Part shown: piece after piece, positions 11,243 to 21,757 of the stretch
Numbering within the stretch: position 1 is the stretch's first letter
How the letters are laid out: each line of letters opens with the position of its first letter
Source: Botryosphaeria dothidea
Taxonomy: Eukaryota > Ascomycota > Dothideomycetes > Botryosphaeriales > Botryosphaeriaceae
Direction of reading: 5' to 3'
Length of the DNA stretch: 64,000 nucleotides
NCBI GenBank assembly: GCA_011503125.2
Contig: WWBZ02000022.1
Coordinates: 1 to 64,000 of the forward strand
Made by a program: the position numbers and the translations under genes
Notes under the pieces: model-generated
Told to the model about the DNA's origin: nothing
Seen by the model: the letters and a program-made list of their open reading frames with translations, nothing else
Databases searched by the model: none

Positions 11243-11591
11243 ATGCACCTCCTCGGCAACGTAAGTCGCGAACCTCTTCTCCCCTCGAACCACCCCGCAT
11301 AGGTGACTGACGTCTCCCTCGCAACAGAAGCTCGGCCTCAAGGCCGCTCTGCTGCTCCTCATGGCCGCCAAAACCGCAACCGCCTCGCCCGTGCCGGCCA
11401 CGCACACGGCAACCATAATCGAGACCGTGTACATGACCATTCCGGAGAGCACGCCGCACGCCATCACCAGCAGCTTTTCAGTCAGGCACGGACCACCCAG
11501 AACGGCTCAGCTCCTCAACTTGCCAAGCCCCACAATGATCATCATCGACGGACTCAGGAGGCTGGGTGGCAATCCTATAGCCCCGCCGTGA
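11243..11591 (+). CDS. Putative small secreted protein
   Basis: Two exons, 11243-11260 and 11328-11591, joined by a 67-bp intron with GTAAGT donor and CAACAG acceptor, give 93 residues. The N-terminus is a clear secretion signal: a short basic part (KLGLK, residues 7-11), a run of Ala/Leu/Met and a probable cleavage site after TATA at about residue 25. The mature part is rich in Thr, Pro and Ile, has no cysteine and no domain I recognise. The ORF lies about 106 bp downstream of the copia LTR, so its promoter may include transposon sequence. Against it: the protein is short, other frames in this GC-rich stretch are also open, and the C-terminus may be longer if a further intron exists. It could also be non-coding. 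Confidence 0.45.
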
Positions 11592-11881
11592 AGGTGGATT
11601 TATGGAACCAGGGGCTCGTGGTACACAGCGGTGGTTGCGTTGATGGTCAATGATTTTCGACTTTCAGCGTATTTCCAACTCATAGGGAGGCAGCGTACGA
11701 TTTCCACGCTTCTTGATTTCTTCAAAGATCGTCTTTGTTGGTAAATAATTATAGAATGGAGAGTTCGTGAGAGAATAGACAGAGAAGGAGATGACAAGAC
11801 CAAAACTTCAAAGATTCCAGTGCCCAATAGAACACTCGCCTGACCCAAAATGAAACCCCCAAACCCCCCATTTTCACTTTC

Positions 11882-14800
11882 TCACCGCGTGCCCCCATTC
11901 GCCGCCGCAGCACTCCCATTCCCGACAACCCCACCATTAGCAGCAGCACCGCCCTCCCCCTCATCGAACAGCACCTTCAACCCGACCGGGAAGCTCTCCC
12001 ACTCCCCACCATCCTCCGCCAAAAACACCGGGAAAGCCCCGTTGAACATCTTCCTCTTCATGACGCCCTGCGCGCCGGGCGCCCTCCGCAACCCGGCGCC
12101 GCACTCGCGCGCGAAGACGCGCAGCATCGCCGCCGCCGCCGCCGTGACGACCGGGCGCCCCAGGCAGGCGTGCGTGCCCCAGCCGTGGTGGATGTAGGCG
12201 GAGGCCGGGCGGTCGAGGTCGACGGCGAGGGGGTCGGGGAAGACGGCGGCGTCGAGCGAGGCGCTGACGAAGGAGAGGAAGAGGGTGGAGTTGGCCGGGA
12301 CGGGGGCGGTGCGCGGGCCGTCGGTGATGGTCGTCGCGGCGGGCGCGACGCGGAGGATGCCCGAGGCGGCGGGGAAGAGGCGGAAGCTGGGGGTTGTTTT
12401 CGTTAGCTGCGAGGCGGGTGGAGGAAGGGGTGGGGAGGGGAGCGGGAGTAGGTACCCTTCCAGCGCGTATTTCTTGAGCTTCTCGAAGGCGGCGGGCGAG
12501 TCGGAGTGGGCGAGCGAGACGATGTCGGGCCAGTGGCGGGCGTATTTGTCGGACAGGTAGACGTCGATGAGTTGGGCCCACTTGGATGGCTGTCAGCATG
12601 GTTCTGGCCCAGGGGAGGGGGTTAGTTGGCGCCTACCGCTTGTGCTTGTGTTGCAGCTGCCGCCGCTTGGGTGGGGATGAGCTCCCACACCACATCCTCC
12701 ACGGACTTGCCGCTCTCGAGCAACCTTGACACCAGCTCCTTGCCGAATCCGGGCATGGAGGGTTCGTTGTTTGGGCTCAGGAAATCCTTGAGCAGTTGGA
12801 GCAGGCCCGGTGCTCTTCCAGCGCTCTCGACCGCCTTTCGGACTGCGCCGGCCAGTTCCTGCGTCTCGCGGTAGGCGACTACACGGTGCTTGTACGATTT
12901 GGCGGTGTCGAGGTCCAGGAAGACGTATTCGAAGAGGTGCGCGAGGACGTCGTACATCTCTTTGGGGGTGTAGCTGTTACCGTTGCTGCCGGGGGATCCA
13001 TTGAGAGGGATGTCGAAGTATTTGGCTGTGAAAATGGCATGTGCAAGGTTGCCGATGCTGGAAGTGGTCAGTTTGGGGGAAAGGATGGGTTCTCGGAGAA
13101 AGTGCATACTCTTTGACGATGTCTATTTGGTAAGAGTTCTCCAGCTTCTTCTTATTCTTGCGGATCAGGTCTTCGGTGACTGTCTCGTAGAACGTGCGAA
13201 CCTGCTCCAGAGTGTCTTCCGGCCGGTACATTGCTTCCTGTACCTCATTCCGCTGCTCGGTGTTGGAAGGCTTGTCTCCAGAGAGCATGTAGTCATGTCC
13301 CGTTAGCTGGTACGTATGTTCACCCCCTGAATCGGATGTTAGTCTAAATTCGCATCTAATTTCAGACACCGGCACTCTTACAAGGAACCTTGAAGCGTTG
13401 CTGATCGTGAAGCACGTCAACAACTCCCTTCCAGGTGGTGACCGGAATCGGCGGCCCGACGAACATCGGTGGATCATAGCTGAGCTCAATGTTGTGGGGC
13501 GGGTGGTCCGCAAAGATCTCCCGCGTCCTTTCCGGCGTGCTGAATGGGTACAAAGCATAAATGCTGTTGGCACGGTACCAGCCAGGGAAGGCACGCATGA
13601 GAAGTTTGTATATGACGCCGCCTCCCGCAACGTCATAGTCGGATGACACCTCCTTGAAGCTGCGTTGAGAGTCCGGTCAGATATCTGCGGAAACAGTTGG
13701 GCGAATACAGAACTTACCCAAAACTGGTCAGACTCTGCGGTCCGTACTCAACAGAGTAAAAGCGGTCACCCCGCACAAGGGCAACCGCATCGGACAGGAT
13801 AGTCTCCGATATGGTGAAGCCTGGACACAGACCCGATCCCGGGGAGAATGGCTTCTTGGCTTCTTCCGCCATCAGCCCGGGATACAGCTCCACATTGTCT
13901 GGATGACCATACAAAGCCTCCACTACGCTCCATATTAGCTACTGCGCATCCCGAAACAAAGCGAGCCGACACTTACGAGCTTCCGCAATCCCCGGTTGAG
14001 TGTTCATTTCCTTGAAAGTCGAAAAGGGCTTCAGCTTGAAGAATGAACGGAACTCGTTCAGGCTGGCAAGGCCCCACTCGCGGCCCTGCTGGATTCCGAG
14101 GATCTCAATCGCCCTCAGCGCGGGCGGGACGTTACGAGCTCCAAAGGCGCCTGCAGTTGTGTCGGTGCCGATTTTGAGCAGCTCAACGAGGTCAACATCC
14201 GGGAAGCTGCCGTCTTCCTTTCGCTGCAGGTCTCCGAAGGTCCATTGGCCTGGATCTCGGGGGACAGAGGACTCGAACCATGCCCGCAAGGTGGTGAGGA
14301 ACTCCTCAGTTGAGAGAGCGCCTGTTTTAATGTAAGTGAAGTGTTTCATACAAGTCTTATGAGGAGCAAGAGCAGTCCCGCTTATACACGATGCTGCTAT
14401 TGGAGGAATCTTGCCGGTACTTACTGATGTCGACATCCTTTCCGTAGATTTTCCCCATGAACTCATTGATCCAAGCTTCATCACGATTGCTCGTGGCGCA
14501 GTGCCACCTGTAAATAAAGTTGAACTCAGCGCTGACCTGGTTGCCAACACCCTTGGGTGTGCCCTCAGAGTCAAAGACATTGCTGAAAGCCTCTCTCGGG
14601 TCAAGCCTCCAGTCCGAGTCAGTCGGGTTGTCATTGAGGTTGAGGATGGTACGGAGGTAGTCTCCAAGGATGATGTTCACGTATAGGCCGCAAGTAATAC
14701 TAAACCGAAACATGTAAGCATGGAGGAAAGATGCACCAGACATGTGGTCATGTGTCTTACAGTCTTCCACTTTGGAACAAGTCATTGTCACGCTTCCGCT

Positions 14801-15808
14801 GTGCCTCTTCATAGCCAGGTGACTCCGGCTCCATTCCGGCAGGCAGACTGAAGCGACCGTTTTCATTGATAGTGGCCAGCTCCTGAACGATGTAGTTGTG
14901 GAACCTGTTGAAGGCAATCATGAGAGCGCAAACTCCCGGAGGCTGAGCAAGCAACCGATACTCGGTGAATGTGTCCTTCTTCAGAAGACCATCTTGAAAG
15001 GCCCTGACGGTATTCTGCTGCGCTTGGTTGTGGCCGTATAATGGGCCAAGGTCCAGGTAGGAAGAACTCTTCAGCTTCGTGTTGTCCTCATCGCTTGTGC
15101 GGAAGATGTCGTGGATGATGATTGTGGCGAAGTAGAAGAGATGACTGGACACCTTGGTCGGATGCTCTCTTGCAAGTCCATCTCTCTTTAAAAGAGCTGA
15201 GATGTGTTAGCGGGGTTGTGAGCTTAGGGTGTGGGGGCCGAACAATCAAAGATGAGTCCTGGGTCTGGCAAAGTGGTGGACCGCAAATGAGTGCCAACCA
15301 CACTGCGAGCATAGTGGCTTCCTGCAGCACCGAGCTGCGGATACATGATGTTCTGTGTTACAGTAAGCGTTGATGCACGTACGCAAGGGACTGAAACATC
15401 TCCCACGTTGTTTGATCCATCAGCCGCCCTGTACTTGAATGATTCACCCAAGTACGAGATTGGCGGGTGCTCCAACCCATTCCACAGTGTCTTGATGAAA
15501 GAGCCGCTCAGGTCTTCACGCAGGCCGGAGCCATTAGGAAGTGATGCTGCCAACTGAATGATCCCCTCATACTATGCATCATTAGTGGAAGGGAGGCTTG
15601 AAGAGGTACCCATCATGTTACTTACGAGGTATTTGCGATCGTCAATGATACCATTAGCTAATACCGTCTCACCAAAGTTGCGAACAAGGCTGAGGTTTGA
15701 GGAAATGCGTCCGCTCTGGCTGCGCAGGTCTTCGGAAGCTTTTCCCACCAGGTTCATGAGGTTCGACACCTCACTGGAGCTTCCTTTTTCCACGTCTCCG
15801 GAAGCCAT
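11882..15808 (-). CDS. ppo: Psi-factor-producing oxygenase (fatty-acid dioxygenase fused to P450)
   Basis: Ppo enzymes oxygenate oleic or linoleic acid and rearrange the hydroperoxide, making oxylipins that steer sporulation, secondary metabolism and host interaction. Twelve exons give 1090 residues, normal for the family: 15808-15626, 15571-15407, 15352-15244, 15196-14761, 14699-14425, 14321-13977, 13922-13718, 13659-13382, 13326-13110, 13057-12637, 12589-12456, 12386-11882. The heme-peroxidase-like half keeps the distal His181 (IIHDIFRT), the radical Tyr361 and proximal His364 (YRWH) and SSYLDLGPLYG. The P450 half keeps the I-helix region (WELIPT, about 866-878), the ExxR motif (EGFR, created by splicing at 12456/12386) and the heme Cys997 (GWGTHACLG). 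Both active sites therefore look intact. Position 874 is Thr where, from memory, diol synthases have Asn. The tail after 1065 is Ala/Gly/Asn-rich. It diverges from a MAPEG gene. The exact product (8- or 10-oxygenation, diol or other) cannot be read from sequence alone. Confidence 0.95.
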
Positions 15809-16936
15809 ATTGATAGAATTGGGTTAGTCGAAGGATGAAATAGCTTCAGGGACCAGGTAGGCAAAGCCATAGTGAAAGGAGTGGGGTCTTATATACTGGA
15901 TCAAAGGCAGATTCACATGCTAGAACAATCATGACAGCTTGCACAGCCTCTGGGCAGGCATTGCAGCAAGACATTGAATCTCTCGGTGGGGCAATCACCC
16001 TGAAGCCTGGAATACGGGCTATGGAGATGAATCTGCAATGGTGCTGATGGGCTGGGGCTGATTTTGATCCCATTGCCCTGTTCGTGTGGTACAAGCAGCC
16101 GCAAGAGGCAATTGGGTGCTCATCAGGCCTATCAGACAGGTGATTATTTAATCTGCTTGCGGTTTACCGGCATCCAGGGCAAAGAGAGGCGTTTGTTGGT
16201 AGGCATCCAGGTTCGGGTTCCTTCAGTCAACTGCCAGCAGCGACGTGTAAGCCACACACATGATTTGGCGGGCAGTGCTTACGGCCTGCTGCTCGCGGAG
16301 GTTGTGTCACGGCTCAGCTCTTTTTAATGCTTACTTAGCGCTCACCGGGAGAAGCGAGCCGAGATGGCTGAATCCGCCGCGCAACGCATGCAGGTAGACG
16401 AAGCGGGGGCTGAAGACCAAAGCGATTTGCCGTCCATTTCATTGGCTGGTCTGGTGCCGCCTACATACCTGTGGCCCCATGTCGCATGCACCGACAATGG
16501 CTGCATGCCCCGGAGCGCGTCCGTTTCTCCACCCGTTGCATACTCGCTTGCCCGATGCGGCTAAACCCGTCTTACAGTCAGTGCACCAGGCAGGCGCATA
16601 CCCGTCGTCGCTTCCCCAACGTCTGACGCCCTTCATCTTCGTCCTCCTCGTCCTCCTTCGCCGTCGCTCCCGCTCATCCTTTTCCTGGCGACACGCCAGC
16701 TGTTCACAAAGACAGGCACAAAGCTCCGGAACAAGACAAGGGACAATAACATTTCAGCACCGACACCGACCCCCATTCAACTCGCCCCCAATTCGACCGG
16801 ACAACAAAGGGAAAAAGAGAAGAGAACCATCAGCCACCCATCCATCCCGCACCACCACCTCAAGAACCCCCTCCAACCCACAAACAGCCAAGAACCCCCC
16901 CCCCAAAAAAAAAAAAACACCACCCACCCACCCACC
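15809..16936. promoter_or_regulatory. Shared upstream region of oxygenase and MAPEG genes
   Basis: These 1.1 kb separate two start codons that face away from each other, so they must hold the promoters of both genes. No open frame here looks real. The side nearest the MAPEG start is a long C-rich, A-rich tract (about 16750-16936), typical of fungal 5' leaders, ending in the ATG context CCACCATGTCC. A TATA box serves the oxygenase side. Confidence 0.6.
15888..15895 (-). promoter_or_regulatory. TATA box of the oxygenase gene
   Basis: The minus strand reads TATATAAG about 80 bases upstream of the oxygenase ATG. Spacing and sequence fit a core promoter element; use of this site is inferred. Confidence 0.5.
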
Positions 16937-17374
16937 ATGTCCAACTCAACCCTCCTCGCCATCCCGGCCATGTACATCACGACGCTCGTCCCGCACTTCT
17001 ACGCCATCAGCCTGATCAAGCGCGCCAACAACGGCCGCTACGCCAACGCCAACGCGCACGGCAGCGCCTTCGCGCAGCACCTGCAGCGCGCCGTGCCCGC
17101 CGCCACGCTCGCCCAGTACGAGCGCGCCGAGCGCGCGCACCGCAACGGCCTCGAGAACCTGCCGCTGTTCGCGGCCGCCGTGCTGGCCGCGCGGCTGGCC
17201 GGCGTCGAGCACGCCGTCGGCGCCACGGCGTGGGCGTACGTGGCCTCGCGCGTCGTGTACAACGGGCTGTACATCCGCATCGAGGACGACCGGAAGGCGG
17301 TTGCGCGGTCGGGCGTGTGGGCGGCCGGGCTGGTGCTTTGCTTGAGTCTGTTTGTGAGGGCGGCGATGGTGTAG
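16937..17374 (+). CDS. MAPEG-family membrane protein
   Basis: MAPEG proteins are small trimeric membrane enzymes. Known members conjugate glutathione to, or isomerise, lipid mediators such as leukotriene A4 and prostaglandin H2; others act as glutathione transferases. One uninterrupted exon gives 145 residues, typical length. Four hydrophobic segments are visible at about 5-25, 70-90, 93-110 and 125-143. The family signature is present: RAERAHRNGLENLPLF (about 62-77) places the conserved Glu, Asn and Pro at the end of helix 2 where glutathione binds, and SRVVYNGLYI follows at about 102-111. The gene is very GC-rich compared with its flanks. It lies head-to-head with a fatty-acid oxygenase whose products could be substrates, which is suggestive but unproven. 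The MAPEG call is firm; the reaction is not known. Confidence 0.9.
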   Translation: MSNSTLLAIPAMYITTLVPHFYAISLIKRANNGRYANANAHGSAFAQHLQRAVPAATLAQYERAERAHRNGLENLPLFAAAVLAARLAGVEHAVGATAWAYVASRVVYNGLYIRIEDDRKAVARSGVWAAGLVLCLSLFVRAAMV

Positions 17375-17749
17375 GGGAGGGGAGGTCGCATTCATGTGGG
17401 CTGATGCGTTGATTGGACCTTGGTTTTGTTTTCTGGGGAACGCGATCGCAGTGAGTGTGAACGCGCCGAATGAGGACGCAAGTGACTGTTGGTATACAAA
17501 TTGCATCACAGTTCTTCTCAGTTGCCAAAGACTGCACACACTCATCAATTGGATATTCGGGGTCATTGTTCCTGATATGATTGAAAGTATACTTCTCATT
17601 TTGATCACAGTTTGGTGGAGGGTGGATATGATGGCATGATTGACAACTGCTCGGGGAACGGCTACCTCGAAACCCCCCAATTGTAACTCCTCTTCCCTCG
17701 TGGTACTACTCGCGCAACGACTATGGCTGGCCTGAATGTCGGGATTCTT
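17375..17749. other. Downstream region of MAPEG gene
   Basis: Probably the 3' untranslated region and spacer of the MAPEG gene. I see no gene. A run of nine C lies at about 17787, just beyond it. Confidence 0.4.
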
Positions 17750-18124
17750 TCAGCCGGGCTCCAGCCTGACGGAACTTCCATTATTCCCCCCCCCCGTAAT
17801 GATCGTTTGACGCGTGCGGCCGTCGTTGGGGATGCGCAACGAAGGTTGTTTGTGTTGATTCGACGTCTTTTCTGCGGGAATCGCCGGTTTCGGCCTGATT
17901 GCCCTTCGCTGGTCGCCCCGAGTCCTCTCCACTGCCTGGCCCTGACCGCCTTCTTGATCCGCGTGGAAGGAGCAGTACCTTACACCGGCCTTCCTCCGAC
18001 GCCACAAGGCGATGCCGGTTCGACATTGCCGGCCTTGGGCAGTTAGCCCTTTGCAAAATGTTGTTTCGTGGTCTCCGCAACGATTGTGAAGCGGTATCAT
18101 GATACGCCGCCTGAACCATCTCAC
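17750..18124 (-). pseudogene. Possible remnant of a Cys/His-motif protein
   Basis: A minus-strand frame of about 120 codons with an internal ATG near 18100. It reads FCKGLTAQGRQCRTG and then RYCSFHADQ. The spacing C-x-G-x-T-x2-G-x2-C followed by YC-x2-H resembles the small zinc-binding motif that recurs in many uncharacterised fungal proteins (family resemblance from memory). After this the frame becomes low in pattern, and I found no convincing upstream exon. A TATA-like ATATAAAG on the plus strand near 18220 does not fit this orientation. It may be a fragment of a decayed gene or chance. Confidence 0.3.
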
Positions 18125-19143
18125 TGCGTGGAAGAGAGGCCTGGACGGGGCGGGGAGCTGCTCTTGATCAAGAATCTGCCAACCAGTTGCAATTTGGCTG
18201 GGTATTCTTCAAGGTGTATATAAAGTCTGTTGGTGAACGTTGGACAACGCAGTCAGATGAAGTGTCGTAGTGGTCGTCTATAAGGCGGACAGTGTGGGCG
18301 ACGGGCGGTCATGGTAAGGATCAACGACACCCTTCGTCGGACGGCGTGACACCACAGCTCCTGGACAGAAGTTATTATTTCGTGTGAGGACGAAGTGCAG
18401 CTTAGGTTGCTGATGATCATCTGAAAATGTCAGGCTCAAAACCAATTGAGATAAACGTGAAAAGGAAGAGTGTATATATCTGTTGTGAGAGGAACCAATG
18501 GTTGAAGGTATTTCGGAAAGGGGCGTATACATTGCCAGAGGAAGTGAGTTTAGTGCATGGCCAGGGTAAATCTCGGCCTGCATTCCTTGAACAGGGATGC
18601 GTGATCGTTAAAGAAGCGTTGTTATACTTTAACGCCGCTTGCCGGGAGTGGTGGGTTGCTGAAAGGTCCTGTGGATCTCCCTCAACCTCCTCTCTCGTCG
18701 GCTCCATTCCTCAGGACTCTCTTCGCATCTCCTTGTACTGTGGAATATTGTCTTCAAAAGATCCAGAGTAAAGTTCCTGCATCTCCGGACTTAATGCAGA
18801 TCTCCCGCAAACGTCATTGGAATCGGACATCCAATCCACGAAGTCTCTCCACAAGGTTGACAAAGTTCAAGAGGATGCTGGCTTGGAAGATAGTGCAGTC
18901 CCTCATCTAATGCGCAAGTTTAGTATGAGTTATTCACTTATTAGCTTTGAGAGACACGCGTACTCCGAGTTTCGAAGGATGGGGGTCTTTTTGCTCTTGG
19001 AGAGATGAGGATGCAGAGGAACGAACTTCTCCAGTGGATGTAGAGGAGCGATATGGACGAGACTATGGCGGCTGTTGACTTCCTTCCGCCATCGAAAAGG
19101 TTGTAAGAGTTGTATACGTGTATATGGGAACATCTCTCTGACG

Positions 19144-19178
<35 letters not shown>

Positions 19179-21240
19179 GGACGAGTGGCGATGCGAGCTT
19201 ATAGGAAAAAAAATCGACATAGTGCAGCTCGAGGTTCTGCTTTTGAGGAAAGTCCTGGATACAAAGTCTGTTCGTGGTCCACTTGAAGAGATAACTGGAC
19301 TGTTGCGGGGCGAGTATCATGCTTGCTCGTTCGTAGACATGCCAGAGGACGGTTCTGCGGAATTGAAGAACTGACATACTTGTCAATGACGGGATCAAAA
19401 ACAAAACAAGTTGAAAGCTCACCGTTGTATGAAATGATTGAGATCTGAAGGGCTTCCCCCGCAAAGGCCTTGGCCACATATTGGCATGATTTTCGCTTGA
19501 CTTGTTCCCTCTGAAAGTAGTCTATCCAGCGAGGAGTTATGTCGCAGGCATGATGTTGGTGGAGTCATCCGAGAATATATAGGAAGACTGCGCCTATGAA
19601 TGACCCTGTCCGATCATGCCATTTCATTGGATGTCGAGATGCGTCGAAAAGGTTGTGCTGGTCAACCACCCAGGCATCTTTAGGAAATGCGTCCGCCAGA
19701 TCTTGAGTCTCTATAACATCCACATAGAGGACTTGCTCATCGGCCCTGTGAATGTCAACGGTGCTTTGATATATGACGAAGGTATCGAACACATACCCAC
19801 CCCAGTGGAAAGTCGAGGTTTCCAAGGTGCTGAGCCTCAAAACTGAGGTTTTTGAGGCCGGGAGTGGGTGCAAGCTTGTTGAAGTATATATCTGACCAAG
19901 TGAAAAGTGGAGGTTCTCAATGGTACCGACGTGGCACTGGCTGGCGAAGTCCTGGGCCTTCGATGAGAATGACGCTGCCACATTGTTTAGCATTCTTTAC
20001 CAAGAGTACGCGTGGCACAACACATACCAATCAAGATGGAAAGACGGGTCAGAGAGAATGCAAGGACATCCAAAAATCTTATCTTTCCAGCCAAGTGACA
20101 GGATCAGATGAACTTATGACAAGAGACGCAAGAAGTCTTCAAGAAGTCCACAACAATTTGATGTTGGACCATCTGCTGGAGAGTCAAACATGTACCCTTT
20201 AAATAAGAATCTTGATGGTGTAATTCTTATGAAGTCAGCTATCCGTACAATCTGGGCGAACGAGGTAGCCATCACTCATGATCGTCAAACGAAGCCACAG
20301 GGATATTTGGTGCTTCCCGTTCCGCTTGACAAAATTTGGGACGCCAGCTGCGAAGAACTTCCCAAGGAGAAGGCAAAAAGAAACGAGAGATGGAGGAAGA
20401 GATAGAAGGAGAATACCGCAGTTTTCGCCTTGTCTGAACGGCCGTGGTAGTGTCTTTGGCCTTCCAGGGAAGCAGCTCCTTCGGGGTGATCACGATGGAA
20501 CGCACAACTATACTATGAGGGATGAAGACAAAAGACGAGATATATACTGCTCAGCCTCCAGCCTAACGAAGGGCTGGAGACCAAGACTTGGTTAGCTCCA
20601 GAAGATTTCGTTCCATCCCTGTCATAGAAATGTGCTCAAAGAATGGCGATGGACAAGATCCAACTGACGTAGTGAAATGCAGCAGCACTGAACAGAAGGA
20701 AAACAGAAAACATTGGCAAACAATTAGGCACTGAGATCTGGGCAAATAGACGGCAAACCCCGCATCTGCAAGCTTCTTTCTTTGATGCAGCACGGCAGAT
20801 ATGGCATGGGGCTTTTTCGTGTCACCACGTTTGCATCCCTTTGACCGGTGAGCAATCAAGCCACTTGGGCAGCGGGATCATCGGGAATGGGCCGTTGCAC
20901 GGGCGTTAAACAAGTAGAGCGGTCTGCACCGTCGATCCCGCAACCCTATTTCGCGTTCAGCAGGTCTCGGTATCTCGGATAACTGCAATCCGTTCCGATA
21001 CAGGCAAAGCACTTGACCCTTTCTACCAGCGACTTCGCAGAATAATGGAAAACTCCGAGCAAACAAATCGGCACGCACACGGCCCGAGCCGCAGGGATCT
21101 TGAGATTGTGATGATGATTCTTCGCCGACTATTCTCTACAGCGGCAAACCAGGTCTAATCGCCGGCGTCCGGAAAAACCATTCCCTCACTCTTTCCCTAC
21201 GCGCATTCCCATGCAATCCATCATCGGTGGTATAAACAAT
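18125..21240. other. Spacer without a supported gene
   Basis: About 3.1 kb in which several frames of 70-140 codons are open on both strands, overlapping each other. Two minus-strand stretches (about 19565-19993 and 19063-19479) have protein-like composition, but I could not join them into one gene or recognise a domain. The stretch may hold a decayed gene. Composition is ordinary, without the RIP bias seen at 1-11 kb. One GA microsatellite is listed separately. Confidence 0.4.
19146..19176. repeat. GA dinucleotide microsatellite
   Basis: An uninterrupted run of about fifteen GA units; expected to vary in length among isolates. Confidence 0.95.
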
Positions 21241-21757
21241 TTAGAGCTTGCTGATGAAGAGGCGGGCGCACATGCGGCGGACGTCCTGGGGCAGGAAGTA
21301 CTTGGAGAGGAAGTAGACGAAGGTGGGAATGATGGCGAAAGCGAAGGTGGTCTCGTTGACCCAGTAGAAGGGAACGAGCTGGGGCATGCCGGCGTAGAGC
21401 ATCGTCTGCTGTAGATTCCCGAGAAAAATCAACCCCGTTAGCAATCCATCTTCAATTCATCAATCAAGACACCAATTGTTTCCATCAAGCACAACAACGG
21501 CTTGCCTGCTTCTTTCGGGCTGATGCTGGGTGCGCTTTCGTGGTGGATATGCGGTCCGTTTGGCGAGCAATTGCAGGCGGGGACGGGCTGCTGCGTACCA
21601 TCTTGGCGCCGGCCTTCTCGGCGACGGTGAACTTCTGGCCGTTGTACGAGGGCGTGAAGGGAGCGACCTTGGCGGCGGTGCGCACGGTCGAGGGAGCAGC
21701 GAAGGCCTGGCGCTCGACGGCGCGGGCGAGGGGACGGAAGAGGCGAGCGGAAGACAT
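21241..21757 (-). CDS. atp8: Nuclear-encoded mitochondrial ATP synthase subunit 8
   Basis: Subunit 8 (A6L) is a small membrane protein of the stator of the mitochondrial F1Fo ATP synthase and is normally encoded in fungal mitochondrial DNA. Here exon 2 (21408-21241) encodes MPQLVPFYWVNETTFAFAII, then FLSKYFLP and the C-terminal RLFISKL. These are the landmarks of fungal Atp8: MPQLVPFY start, one membrane span, basic end. Exon 1 (21757-21599) adds 53 residues rich in Arg, Ala and Ser without acidic residues near the start (MSSARLFRPLARAVERQAF), a typical mitochondrial presequence. A 190-bp GT-AG intron (21598-21409) joins them in frame, seven residues before the ancestral Met; the product has 108 residues. 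The gene reads with standard codons, carries a spliceosomal intron and lies among nuclear genes. It is therefore a functional-looking transfer rather than a raw mitochondrial insertion. The membrane span has Thr and Pro where I expect more hydrophobic residues. Confidence 0.9.

Noticed and set aside
12387..12455. Reading the oxygenase through this segment without an intron
   Set aside because: Read-through inserts a Pro-rich loop and destroys the P450 ExxR motif. Splicing GTACCT to CCCCAG restores EGFR and keeps the frame.
11961..12599. A 212-codon minus-strand frame rich in Arg and Pro
   Set aside because: It is an alternative frame of the GC-rich terminal exons of the oxygenase. The frame carrying the heme motif is the real one.
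16946..17680. Minus-strand frames of 117-244 codons across the MAPEG gene
   Set aside because: They are antisense shadows of the MAPEG exon, with His/Arg/Gly-rich composition caused by high GC.
19565..20111. Protein-like frames on both strands in the spacer upstream of atp8
   Set aside because: I tried to join them through splice sites but obtained no consistent frame and recognised no motif; left as a possible relic.
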